Part shown: piece after piece, positions 12,035-36,791 of the stretch
Numbering within the stretch: the stretch's first letter is position 1
Layout of the letters: every line of letters starts with the position of its first letter
Assembly: GCA_024760905.1 (NCBI GenBank)
Contig: CM045734.1
Span: 43,568,064 to 43,632,063 of the forward strand
Source of the DNA: Plotosus lineatus
Lineage: Eukaryota > Chordata > Actinopteri > Siluriformes > Plotosidae
Reading direction: 5' to 3'
DNA: 64,000 bases
The notes under the pieces: model-generated
Told to the model about the DNA's origin: nothing
What the model saw: only the letters and a program-made list of their open reading frames with translations
Databases searched by the model: none
Translations under genes and position numbers: made by a program

Positions 12035-15000
12035 GAAACCCGCTGTGAACTTTATATTCATACAAAACAGGGAACCAGTGACCCAAAATATATATATAAA
12101 TAAATGATATGAGGGGCAGTGGTGGTGTAGGGTGCTGGATCGCTGATTCAAAGGTTGGGGGTTCGAGTCCCCCCCCCCTCCCAGTGCAGCTAACTGGGCT
12201 GTCAAAGGCAGGCCATGTCGCTCACTGTCTATGGTGAGAGGCATGTAAAAGAACCATTGCTGACTTTCGTAGAGTAGGCTGCAAAGCCGTCAGCGTGTTT
12301 CTGTCCCTTGCTAAAAGGGTTGTGACAGGAAGGGCATCCGACGTAAAAACCTCTGCCAAATCAAACGTGCGAATCAGATGATTTGCTCTGGCGACTCCCG
12401 AGTAAAATGGAAAAAGCCGAAAGGAAGACAGACAGACACACACACACACACACACAGTGGAACCTCACCTTACAATAGTCTAAACAAACGAAAAATCCAG
12501 GTTACGAAAAACATTTTCCTAAATTTTTTGTCTCTGGATACGAAACAAGTTCACGTTACGAAGGTGCCATCTCAAAAATTAAAACAATACTCTCCCAACA
12601 TCCCGCCCCGCGGGCCTCCCATTGGCTATGAGGGATGACGCAGCTCCCTCCCATTGGTTATCTCCCAACATCCCACCCCGCTGGCCTCCCATTGGCTAGG
12701 AGGGATGACGCAGCATGTGTAAGATTATAACTGCAAGGACGACATGGTCAACACGAAGTAAGTACCTTAAAAGGTATGCCTTTATAATTTTTAAAGGGTA
12801 GTATTGGGAGCCTTGGAACGAATCACGCGTTTTACATGTAAAATGTGGTTCTACTTATGAAAAATCCAGGTTCTGAAAAAGGTTCTGGAACGGATTAATT
12901 TTATAAGAAGGGGGCCGACTGTATAGGGATCCCTCGATACTTCGTGCTTCAATTCATGCAGCTTCAGTGCGTCATGTTTTTTTAAGTATTCATCAAATTA
13001 AAAAATAAGGAAATTAAAAAAGAATAGGGGAAAAAGTTAAGGAAAATGCCACAAAAACAAGGCCAAGTATTCAAAAAAAAACTTAACAAGCAAAAAAAAC
13101 AACACAAAATCTCCCATCAAAACTACTTACATAGTAATATTACACTAGTATTGGGAGCCTTGGAACGAACCACACGTTTTACATGTAAAATGTGGTTCTA
13201 CTTACGAAAAATCCAACAAGGATGGAAATGGCAGTGGTGAATACTTTCTTCCAGAAGAGGGAAGAGCATAGGGTGACTTATAAAAGCGGAGGTAGGAGCA
13301 CACAGGTAGACTACATCTTGTGCAGGCGATGTAATTTAAAGGAAGTCAGTGACTGCAAAGTAGTAGTGGGTGAGAGTGTTGCCAAACAGCATAGGATGAT
13401 GGTGTGCAGGATGATGCTGATGGTGAGGAAGGTGAAGAAGGCAAAGGCAGAGCAGAAGACAAAGTGGTGGAAGCTGAAAAAGGAAGTGTCGGGTTGTCTT
13501 CAAGGAGGAGTTGAAACAGGCTTTGGGTGGTCAGGAAGTGCTTCCAGATGACTGGACAACTACAGCTAATGTGATCAGGGAGACAGGTAGGAGGTGCGCT
13601 TGGTGCGTCATCTGGAAGGAAAGTAGATAAGGAGACTTGGTGGTGGAATGAGGAAGTGCAGGAGTGTGTACAAAGGAAGAGGTTAGCTAAGAAGTGGGAC
13701 ATTGAGAAAACCGAAGAGAGTAAGCAGGAGTACAGGGAGACACAGCGTAAGGCAAAGGTAGCAGTGTCAAAGGCCAAACAGAGGGCGTATGATGACTTGT
13801 ATGCTCGGTTGGAAAGTAAAGAGGGAGAAAATTATTTATACAGGTTGGCAAAGCAGAGAAATAGAGATGGGAAGGATGTGCAGCAAGTTAGATTGATAAA
13901 GGACAGAGAGGGAAATGTATTGACTGATGACAGAAGTGTGCTGGGAAGATGGAAAGAGTACTTTGAAGAGCTGATGAATGAGGAAAATGAGAGAGAAAAA
14001 AAGAGTAGAAGAGGTGACTGTTGAGGACCAGGAAGTAGCCAAGATTAGTAAGGGTGAAGTGAGGAGGGCATTAAAGAGGATGAAGAATGGAAAGGCAGTT
14101 GGTCCTGATGACATACGTACGGAGGTATGTCAGTGTCTAGGAGAGATAGCAGTAGATTTTCTGATAAGAACATTTAACAAGGTCTTAGAGAGTGAGAGGA
14201 TGCCAGAGGAATGGAGAAGTGTGCTGGTGCCCATTTTTAAGAACAAGGGAGACGTGCAGAGTTGTGGCAACTACAGAGGGATAAAGTCGATGAGCCATAC
14301 GATGAAGTTATGGGAAAGAATACTGGAAGCTAGACGAAGAGCAGAGGTCAGCATTTGTGAACAACAGTTTGGTTTCATGCTAAGAAAGAGCACCACAGAT
14401 GCAGTGTTTGCCTTGAGGATGTTAATAGAGAAGTACAGAGAAGGTCAGAGGGAGCTGCATTGTGCCTTTGTGGATCTGGAGAAAGCATATGACAGGGTGC
14501 CGAGAGAAGAACTGTGGTATTGCATGAGGAAGTCTGGAGTGGCAGAGAAGTATGTTAGAGTGGTGCAGGACATGTATGAGAGATGTAAAACAGTGGTGAG
14601 GTGTGCTGTCGGTGTGAACAGAAGAGTTCAAGGTGTAGGTGGGAGTGCATCAAGGGTCAGCTCTCAGCCCCTTCTTGTTTGCTATGGTGATAGACAGGCT
14701 GACCGAGAACAAGTGCAGGAGGTGGAGGTATGCCCTGGAAAGGAGGGGAATGAAGATTAGCCTCAGTAAGACAGAATACATGTGCATGAATGACAAGGAC
14801 CCAAGAGGAACAGTGAGATTACAGGGAGCAGAGATAAGAAAGGTGGAGGATTTTAAGTACTTAGGCTCAACAATCTAGAGCAATGGAGAGTGTGGAAAAG
14901 AGGTGAAGAAGCGTGTGCAGGCAGGTTGGAATGGTTGGACAAAAGTGTCCGGTGTGATGTACTTTTCCTTTCATTCTTGCCGATACCCTCCTATCACACA

Positions 15001-18000
15001 AGACTGTGTTGAGGCCAACGATGTATGGTTTAGAAACAGTGGCCCTGGGGAAAAGACAGGAGGCTGAGCTGGAGGTAGCAGAGATGAAAATGTTGAGGTT
15101 CTCTTTGGGAGTAATGAGGATGGATAGGATTAGGAATGAGCACATCAGAGGGACAGCACATGTAAGACGTTTTGGAGACAAAGTCAGCGAGGCTAGATTG
15201 AGATGGTTTGGACATGTACAGAGGAGGGATAGTGAGTCTATTGGTAATAGGATGCTGAGGCTGGAACTACCAGGCAGAAGGCCTAGAGGAAGACCAAAGA
15301 GACGATTCATGGATGTGGTGAAGGAGGACATGAAGGTTGTTGGTGTAAGAGAAGATGCAAAGGATAGGGTGAGATGGAGGCAGATGATTCGCTGTGGCGA
15401 ACCCTGAAGGGAAAAGCCGAAAAGGAAAAGAAGAAAGATCTTATCTTATCTCTTTTTTAATAGTCTGGCAACGCGATCAAGGGGGGGGGGTGTGTGTGTG
15501 TGGATACAAGTTCTTCTATGTTTTGGCTCCAGGGTGGTGGAATGAACTTTTCCTGGCTGTTCAGACAGCTGAGTCAATGGGTGTCTTCAAAAATGGCTGG
15601 AAACCTACCTTTTTCAGTGCTACAGGGGTCCCTCACTTTCCGCAGTTAATGGGGACCGAGACCCCCCCCCCCCATGCGATCACCAATTTCCACAAAGTAG
15701 GATTGACCCCCCCCCGACTGACATGTGTTTATAATATAAATAATAAGTACATATTCAATGCTATAAATGCTTATAATAACAATTAAACATTCAAAAAATA
15801 ACACAAGATGTAAATAAAACATAAATGCATACAGATGCGCGCGCACACTCCGATGCACCTCTCACATAAAAATGTAAGCAGTTTTGTTGGGTTGTTTTTG
15901 TTTGTTTGGGTTTTTTTTTTGCATAATTGGCCTTGCTTTGCAGCATTTTCTCTAACTTTTTCCCCTATTGTCTCTTAATTTCTTTATATTTTTTTTTTAT
16001 GGATATTTTGGAAAAAACCCGTGATGCTCTGAAGCTGCAGAAACTGAAGTACGAAGTAGCGAGGGATCACTGTACATTGATTAGCACTGTTTCACACACA
16101 TGTGTACCCACATACACCCAAAAAAAACCCCATGCACACACCTACCCACTGAATTTGACTAGCGGTATATCGGGTGTGTGTCCTAACAAACCAGTATAAG
16201 AATATATTCACTGTTGGTGACATTCAGAACAACTTGCAGAAGTGCTATAAAAAGAGAATCTGCTAAATGCTGTAAATGATACATTTTTACCATCCTGTAC
16301 TTTATTTCTTTGTCGACTATGCAATGTTTCCCCTATTGCAGGATCAATGTAGCTCTCAGCCTGGATTTCGTACAGACACACTGCCCTCCTTGACAGCAGC
16401 ACCAGGAGCCATCACAAGTTCTCTTCGACAGGTAAACAAGCACCATCACTGAGTAAACACTTTGCAGATGAAGTTTTCTCACCTGCACATAATGAATCAA
16501 AGACTTGAAAAATCAATGGCTTTATTTATTTATTTTTCCAAATACGGCAGTTTCCGCAGACAAGTGCACGGACAATAACGGCTGGTCAACAGAAAGCTTC
16601 AAAGGTGGTGACTGCACGTATCACTGGACGCTCAGAGCTGATTAAGACTGGCCGTCACCCCAGCAACCTGCACGTCATGGGTGTGGCTCCACCCATGAGT
16701 TCCATTATTGTGGAGAGACACCACCCTGTCACACAGGTATCTTGTATATATCCATGTATGTATGCGTATGTATGTATATGTATGCACATATGAAATAGTA
16801 TAAATAAATTTAATAATACACAACTTGGTTAAAGGAAAACATTTATATATACTCTACAAACAAATGCAACACTTGTTTTTGCGCTCATTTTTCGTGAGCT
16901 GAACTCAAAGACCTAAAATGTTTTTCTATGTACACAAAAGGTCCATTTCTCACAAATATTGTTCACAAATCTGTTTAAATCTGTGTTAGTGAGCACTTCA
17001 TCTTTGCTGAGAATCCATCCACCTCACAGGTGTGGCATATTTAGATGCAGATTAGTCGACGGTTTATATTAGAGAAATGAACAATGACTTCATGGGCAAC
17101 AGCTCTGGAGGACATTTCTGTAGTCGTCATGCCAATTGCTCACTACCTGAAACCTTGTCGTGTTGTGCTGTGTGTCAAAACTGGACAGGTTAGAGTGGCT
17201 TTATTGTGGCCAGCCTACGGCACATCTGTGCAATATGAATTTTGCCTAATCAGCATCTTAATATGCCACACCTGTGAGGTGGCTGGATTACCTCAGCAGA
17301 GAAGTGCTCACTTTTTGTGCATATAAGGAAAGTTTTAAATCTTTGAAATCAGCTCATGAAAAATGGGAGCAAAAGTAAAGATTTAGATAAGATTTAATTT
17401 TATAAAATGTTTTGCTGTATAAATGATTATGGAAACATTTATTTACTCGGGCAGCAGTGGCTTAGTGGTATAGGGCGCTGGATCACTGATCCAAATGTTG
17501 GGGGTTCAAGATGAAATGACGCTCCACAAGGTTGTCACCGTCCCCCAAGTGCAGCTACCTGGGTTATCAAAGGCCAGTCGTCTCTCTCTCTCTCTCACAC
17601 TGTCTATGGTGTGAGGTTCATGTAAAAGAACCATTGCTGACTTTCGACAAAAGTAGCTGCATGCCTGGTGAGCTGTCCAGGGTGTACTCTGCCCTCGCCT
17701 GTAGTCGGCTGGGATGGGCGTCAGCCTCCCCACAACCCTAAGTAGGATTAAGCGGTTACAGAAAATGATTTCATTTATCATATCAATGACATCATTTATA
17801 TAGCAAAACATTTTAGTAAGTAGGGGACCTAAAGGCACAATAACTGTATTAATGAGAGCTGAAATAACCTTTGGATCAACAAATAAAATCTTACACCGTT
17901 ATGTTGGGATAAAATGCTATTTAACAAATGTAAATGAGTATTTGGATAGTCATGGCATATCTTGGGTGACTTTTTGAAAACAAAATTGATTTAAAATCAT

Positions 18001-19798
18001 GACACTCTCTTTTAATAGAAAGTACAAAAAAATGAAGTACAGTGATACCTCTGCTCACGAACATAATTGGTTCCCAGAAAGTGTGTGTGAGGCGAAAAGT
18101 TCGTCTTCCGAACATTTATTTCCCATAAGAAACCATTAAAATGAGAATAATCCGTTCCCAGGTCCCCATAAAACATAATTTTCTACTAAATAAGCCTTAA
18201 AACTACACAAAAACATACCTTATTTTATGTATAATAAATGTGCTATTGTATTGTAATTAAAGAAATAAACTGTACTGTATAATAAAGTCGTTTTATTTAC
18301 CTTTGTGATGGTAGTTGATGGCTTGATGGAATGTAGTGGGAGGAGGAGAGAGGGCGGGACTTACTGTTTGGAAGGAGTGTTTGGAAACGCCGACTGTTTG
18401 GAAACACCCTTAGCCACACACGCACCCTTAATAGCTTCCTTGTTCTTAAGGATGGGAGCAATGGTAGACTTAGCGTACTGGTACTGGGACGCTGAGTCAC
18501 ACAAACGCACACCTCGTTCGTGTTTTTCAATGATCTCCGCCTGTGGTGGGGTCTTTTTCTGTCCCATAATAGCAAAAGTACACTCAATATGGTTCAAAAT
18601 GTCTATCAAACACAAACCACTTCCGCACTCAAAGAAAGGGGTGTGACGAACTGTGACGCCGTGAGCGTGCGTCAGCTTCTCGTGGCCTCCACCGTGGCGC
18701 TGTTCGACCGCGTGGTTTGATTCGTCCGCTGAAAACTAGTTCGTCAGCAGAGACAATATGCTTGAAAATTTAATGTTCTTGGGGCGAAAAGTTCGTGAGT
18801 TTAAGCGTTCGTCAGCGGAGGTTTTACTGTACAGTGGTACCTCACCTTACGATAGTCCCAGCAAATGAAAAATCCAGCTTACAAAAAACATTTTCTAAAA
18901 TTTTTTGTCTCTGTATATGAAACACATTCTCCTTACGAAATGCGCTATTCAAACAATGCACGAGCTGCCTTCCAGCATTGACTATCTTCCAACATCCCGC
19001 CCCGCTGGCCTCCCATTGGCTAGGAGGGATGACGCAGCTCCCTCTCATTGGCTATTATGGAGCTGCATCTCCCATAATGCTTTTCGTGTAAAGGACAGCG
19101 TTACTGTTGTTTCATTAGTTTTTTGACTCGGGCATTAAAACCTTCCATAAACATTTGTAAGATTATAACTCTGCTAAGAAGACATGGTCAATACATGCGT
19201 GCACACACACACACGCATGATTTCTGGTGTGAGTGAAAAGAAGTGGGTTTGTGGCATGCGGTTGAGTGATATCGCAAGGAATATGGCCAAACCCGTCTAC
19301 CATCGGTACGATATTGAAGCAGAAGGGGCTCTTAAAAGGTATACTTTTATCATTTTTAAAGGGTTTAGGGGTAGTATTGGGGGCCTTGGAACGAATCACA
19401 TGTAAAATTCGGTTCAATTTACGAAAAATTTGGGTTAAGAAAAAGGCTCTAGAACAGAATTTCGTAAGGTGAGGTGCCAGTGTAAATGTTTAAGACCGAG
19501 TCAAATAAAACAAATTAACGTATGATTTTATGTTGAAATATAAATATCCTGTTGAGTTATTTTCAGATTCCCGATAGAAAGCAGGTTTCATTGTAAGAGA
19601 CGCCACTGTAGCACTTGCATCTATGTGTTGTCTGAGCTCTTTGTTCTGTTCCAGGTTACCATCGGTCAGGCAATAGCCGCCAAGTTTCCTCGCTCTGCTC
19701 TTCCGAGTCACACCGTGCCCAGCACTAAAAGCTCCAGGCAGACCAGGGGACAACAGTCTTCCACACTTCCCATCCACTCCATTAAAGTAGTGGACTGA
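6006..19798 (+). CDS. poc5: POC5 centriolar protein, 12 coding exons, 550 aa
   Basis: Centrin-binding protein of the distal centriole lumen, needed for assembly of full-length centrioles (family knowledge). Coding exons: 6006-6098, 6241-6355, 7287-7358, 7437-7612, 8933-9109, 9321-9425, 9815-9994, 10090-10255, 11551-11699, 16342-16431, 16551-16736, 19655-19798. Frame is kept through every junction and ends at TGA; the 550 aa product is close to human POC5 (575 aa as I recall). Recognisable stretches are LQEEYEELL near residue 31, the segments around Trp162, Trp236 and Trp266/269 that resemble the three Sfi1-type centrin-binding repeats, [31 protein letters not shown] and the C-terminal HSIKVVD. 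All donors are GT except coding exon 8, which appears to use GC. The start is the first ATG of the conserved N-terminal exon; a 5' untranslated exon probably lies upstream but its donor was not located. Introns are packed with transposons. Confidence 0.95.
6686..7019 (+). mobile_element. SINE family A in POC5 intron
   Basis: Complete head-to-tail copy ending gattaagcggttatagaaaa, inserted between POC5 coding exons 2 and 3. Confidence 0.85.
7795..7960 (+). mobile_element. SINE family D fragment
   Basis: tRNA-like B box (aggggttcaatcccc) followed by a short body and a gtaagtcactatggatt-type end. Similar copies: 20085-20280, 27205-27390, 31655-31800, with the common teleost ending tctggataagcgtgtctg. 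Confidence 0.6.
7978..8327 (-). mobile_element. SINE family A, LINE-tail type
   Basis: Reverse-oriented copy whose 3' end (at low coordinates) is the aggggtcaccacagtgaatc type, resembling the 3' end of the resident LINE, rather than the gaccctaattagg tail. Other copies with this tail: 12114-12440, 20985-21322 (-), 51107-51460 and a tail-only piece at 63528-63660. Confidence 0.85.
8369..8709 (+). mobile_element. Degenerate hAT-type MITE
   Basis: The left end (cactcattttcactgaggg, ccacatc) and right end (gggccggatttaatctgcag) have the form of the common vertebrate hAT/Charlie termini. No clear target duplication. Confidence 0.45.
8933..9109 (+). CDS. poc5: POC5 coding exon 5, first centrin-binding repeat
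   Basis: A 59-codon phase-0 exon with acceptor ...cctgtag and donor gtgtgt. It encodes the motif ELRKW followed by HRMEMM, a helix with the spaced aromatic/hydrophobic pattern of Sfi1/POC5 centrin-binding repeats, then a coiled-coil-like stretch ending in RKDE. Both flanking introns are phase 0. Confidence 0.93.
9815..9994 (+). CDS. poc5: POC5 coding exon 7, third centrin-binding repeat
   Basis: A 60-codon phase-0 exon encoding [12 protein letters not shown] (Trp266/Trp269) and the conserved [11 protein letters not shown] segment. The acceptor is tgtgtatcag and the donor gtaaaa. The neighbouring exon 9321-9425 carries the middle repeat around SFTQWR. Confidence 0.93.
10090..10255 (+). CDS. 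poc5: POC5 coding exon 8, apparent GC splice donor
   Basis: Encodes [15 protein letters not shown] and the conserved [15 protein letters not shown]. After CAG GAG CAA G the next bases are gcaggg, not gt. Splicing there (phase 1) joins exactly in frame to the exon at 11551, giving [13 protein letters not shown] at about 10288 (gtacaa) is the other visible donor, but it adds unrelated residues and does not match the phase of the next exon. A GC-AG intron is therefore the best reading. Confidence 0.75.
10727..11392 (+). mobile_element. Tigger (pogo-like) non-autonomous element
   Basis: TA-flanked, with ends cagtggaacctcaaattacg and ...gaggcaccactg. The interior holds a vestige of a CENP-B/pogo HTH ([18 protein letters not shown]). 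Related copies: 12455-12921, 18832-19482, 22830-23679 and 46031-46755. Confidence 0.8.
11913..12088. repeat. Near-perfect 53 bp inverted repeat around a TA tract
   Basis: Arms 11913-11965 and 12036-12088 are reverse complements at 52 of 53 positions. The 70 bp loop (11966-12035) is almost pure TA. The + strand would form a long hairpin or cruciform. It lies in the POC5 intron 11700-16341. Confidence 0.95.
12114..12440 (+). mobile_element. SINE family A, LINE-tail type
   Basis: Head ggggcagtggtggtgtaggg and B box GGTTCGAGTCC, with the 3' end running through gacaggaagggcatccgacg to aaaaagccgaaaggaagac and then an ACACAC tract. Confidence 0.85.
12455..12921 (+). mobile_element. Tigger-type element with mismatched ends
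   Basis: The left end is cagtggaacctcaccttac, while the right end (agggggccgactg) belongs to the 22830-23679 subfamily (cagtcggccctctac). The internal segment with ctcccattggctaggaggg is present twice. It looks like a recombinant or two joined copies. Confidence 0.7.
12924..13212. mobile_element. Fragments of two Tigger-type elements
   Basis: 12924-13148 matches, in inverse orientation, the end of the 15623-16072 / 24329-24801 family (tagggatccctcgatacttc). 13149-13212 repeats the inner right end of the 12455 element (gagccttggaacgaa, cgttttacatgtaaaatg). Confidence 0.6.
13214..15436 (+). mobile_element. 5'-truncated non-LTR retrotransposon (RTE-like), disrupted
   Basis: The longest LINE copy here. 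It holds the end of an upstream domain ([20 protein letters not shown]), the reverse transcriptase ([55 protein letters not shown]), and the C-terminal [12 protein letters not shown] and [10 protein letters not shown] block ending RCGEP. The palm YADD-type motif is missing: a deletion near 14700-14710 joins the fingers/palm to the later YALERRG segment. Frameshifts and a 41 bp internal inversion (14960-15000) also break it. Confidence 0.9.
13978..14760 (+). pseudogene. Reverse transcriptase fragment of the LINE at 13214-15436
   Basis: The longest open stretch of this LINE (260 codons) covers RT motifs up to the palm entry: [46 protein letters not shown]. It then shifts frame at about 14640, where the continuation [16 protein letters not shown] is in another frame. 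It lacks the catalytic YADD box. Confidence 0.85.
15623..16072 (+). mobile_element. Tigger-type MITE, family 'cagggrtccctcactttccg'
   Basis: TA-flanked ends caggggtccctcactttccg and agtagcgagggatcactg. The sister copy at 24329-24801 has cagggatccctcactttccg and agcgagggatccctg, and a right-end fragment lies at 39420-39498. Confidence 0.8.
16551..16736 (+). CDS. poc5: POC5 coding exon 11, conserved C-terminal region
   Basis: A 62-codon phase-0 exon encoding [10 protein letters not shown] and [19 protein letters not shown], the most conserved C-terminal block of POC5. The acceptor is aatacggcag and the donor gtatct. The last coding exon (19655-19798) ends with HSIKVVD and TGA. Confidence 0.93.
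16850..17380. mobile_element. Non-autonomous DNA element with long inverted repeats
   Basis: 17019-17040 and 17261-17282 are exact 22 bp reverse complements. Looser pairing continues outward (gtgagcacttc... on the left, ...gaagtgctcac on the right) to the outer ends cacttgtttttgcgctcatt and agcaaaagtaaag. No coding capacity. It lies in the last POC5 intron. The superfamily is not certain. Confidence 0.7.
17449..17768 (+). mobile_element. SINE family A
   Basis: Complete copy, GACCC-tail type (aaccctaagtaggattaagc), in the last POC5 intron. It has a TCTC expansion at 17579-17596. Confidence 0.85.
18040..18829 (-). mobile_element. Tigger element, subfamily 'cagtgatacctctgctcacg'
   Basis: TA-flanked; the right end is gcggaggttttactg. 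On the minus strand a transposase start is visible: [19 protein letters not shown], then [17 protein letters not shown], a pogo/CENP-B-type HTH with gaps. A near-identical copy lies at 41193-41973. Confidence 0.85.
18832..19482 (+). mobile_element. Tigger non-autonomous element abutting the previous one
   Basis: Starts cagtggtacctcaccttacg directly after the TA that ends the 18040-18829 element and finishes at gtaaggtgaggtgccagtg. It contains the ctcccattggctaggaggg block and HTH vestiges. Confidence 0.85.
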
Positions 19799-20084
19799 CA
19801 CACATTCATATACTGTCCTTTCATACTGTCCCACTTAAATATGAGTGTCACTTACACAGGAGTGTACAGTTAACAGAACTAAAACTTCTGGAGAATCAGG
19901 GCAATTGTTTTGAAGGTTTTGTCAATTCAGGGTCATGCTAGATTTTAATGCTTATAAAGATTTTATTGAACCTTTTTTACTCTTGAAAGTATTTTTATAT
20001 TAATGAAATTTGCCTTAATTTAATTCATTGTGTGTGTGTGGGGTGTCCCCAGTTACTGTCTGTTGTGATTTTGTTTCTAGGGCA

Positions 20085-20280
20085 GCGGTGGCCTAGTGTT
20101 TAATGTGATGTGATGCTAAGCTGAAGGTCAGTGGTTCAATCCACACTGTCATCTCTGTTGGGCCCATGAGCAAGGCCCTTAACCCTCAACTGCTCAAGTA
20201 TTAGGGAAAAAAAAAAAAGGCAGAGAATTGCAAGTCGTTCTGGATAAGCGTGTCTGCCAAATGCTTTAAATATTATTTTT
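20085..20280 (+). mobile_element. SINE family D in POC5 3' region
   Basis: Head gcagcggtggcctagtg, B-box-like ggttcaatcc, and tail cgttctggataagcgtgtct. If the POC5 poly(A) signal at 20428 is used, this SINE is part of the POC5 3' UTR. Confidence 0.7.
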
Positions 20281-20427
20281 GTCAGCCTCTTATGTGAAGC
20301 TAAAATAATTTGTGAATGTGTTGGTCGTATGAATATAAAATCAACAGTTGATGAAGCAGGTATGATTGTTGATGTAACATCATGGTGCATGAAGTAAAAT
20401 TGAGGATAGCTGTTGCTTGCCAGGATT

Positions 20428-20433
20428 AATAAA
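20428..20433 (+). terminator. poc5: POC5 poly(A) signal AATAAA
   Basis: AATAAA about 630 bp after the POC5 stop codon, the most plausible polyadenylation signal before the ANKDD1B 3' end. Cleavage 10-30 bases on would fall around 20445-20465, at the stop codon of the opposing gene. Confidence 0.5.
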
Positions 20434-20443
20434 ACAAAGTATT

Positions 20444-20449
20444 TTTATT
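20444..20449 (-). terminator. ankdd1b: ANKDD1B poly(A) signal AATAAA (TTTATT on +)
   Basis: On the minus strand AATAAA begins about 15 bases after the ANKDD1B stop (TGA at 20464-20466), implying a very short 3' UTR. It lies 10 bp from the POC5 poly(A) signal on the other strand. Confidence 0.5.
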
Positions 20450-20463
20450 CAATTACTAGACTT

Positions 20464-35583
<15,120 letters not shown>

Positions 35584-35876
35584 GGTGTTTTGTATAATGC
35601 AGCAGCTCTTTGCTTTTAAACACAAAGTGGTTTCTGAGGTGATTCATTTTATTTGCTGTAGAAGGCTACACCCAAGTACATACACCCTTTGCCAGAGTAC
35701 ACACAAGTAATGTTCAGCTATCACTGTGTGTAGGGAGAGGCTCGGGGAATTGTTCAGTTCACACAAATTTAAACAAGGAAAAATAGTGTGAACTATTAAA
35801 TAAATCGTACAAGTTTTGTGAACATACTACAAAGTCCAGCATATACAATGTTCTGTAATTAATATACAGTAGTACC

Positions 35877-36791
35877 ATGACTTACCAATTTAATCCGTTC
35901 CGGGGGCAAGCTCATAAGCCAAAAGGTTCGATAGATGAAACAATTATTCCCATAAGAAATAACAGAAAACCAATTAATCCGTTCCAAACCCCTCCCAAAC
36001 TCATAAACTGCCAGAAACACGCATTTGACCTAATATATTAAAGATAAACATGTAAAAACAATAAATATTTAATAATAATAATAATAATAATAATAACAAT
36101 AATAATAAATGTATATTAACATTAATAATAAAAAACAAGAATAAATAATAAGTCAACTAACCCTTCCGATCATCGACTGCGGCTAAGATATCACGTCAGC
36201 AGGCAGGAGGTGGTGCATAATGATATAGAAGGTGAATTTTGTGCGTGTGCACACTATGAATGCCAGCGAGGAAAGGCTTGAGGTGAGCTCCCACAAGGGC
36301 AGTGCTTCTGAAATAGTGGGGCGCATGGTGTAATGCCGGGGGGGGGGGGGGCGCACGTATGACCCAGGGGAACATGCTTTTTTTGCCATACTGTACTAGA
36401 ATTAAGTGTAATTGTGCATCCACTACAGTAGTTGACAGTGGCGCTCTCATTGTCACGCCATGGTGTATGGAAAAGCACCGAGCAAATGATATGAAGTGCA
36501 GTAAACACTATTTATAGTTGCGTGCAAGGCGTGCTGGGGGTGGGGGGTATTTTTTCCTTCCTAGAGGGGGCATCACAGAAAATAATTGAGAAGCATTGCA
36601 CAAGGTGTTCTCGGAGCGCGGAGGAATACACGCGGAAGAATACAAGGCTAATCGGCCCGGAAAAGCCATTTCCCCAGCAGAGCTCGTAAATCAAAATTTT
36701 GCTAGTTAGATGGGGCAGATTTTTGGTGGGATCAAACCTTGTATCATGTAAAATTCGTTATGAAGGAAAAGCGTAAGTCAAGGTACCACTG
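35877..36791. mobile_element. Tigger-like MITE between ANKDD1B and POLK
   Basis: TA-flanked ends cagtagtaccatgacttacc and gtcaaggtaccactg. Contains an (ATA)n run (36070-36100) and a G-run at 36339-36351. The remaining spacer 36792-37849 is A/T-rich, with a SINE C copy at 37418-37750 and no gene. Confidence 0.75.

Noticed and set aside
11855..12244. 129-codon frame rich in Ile-Tyr repeats
   Set aside because: It is created by the TA tract and the palindrome; no homology to any domain.
13214..15436. Host gene with reverse transcriptase domain
   Set aside because: Frameshifted, lacks the catalytic palm box, and repeated at four other places in the window, so it is a decayed retrotransposon.
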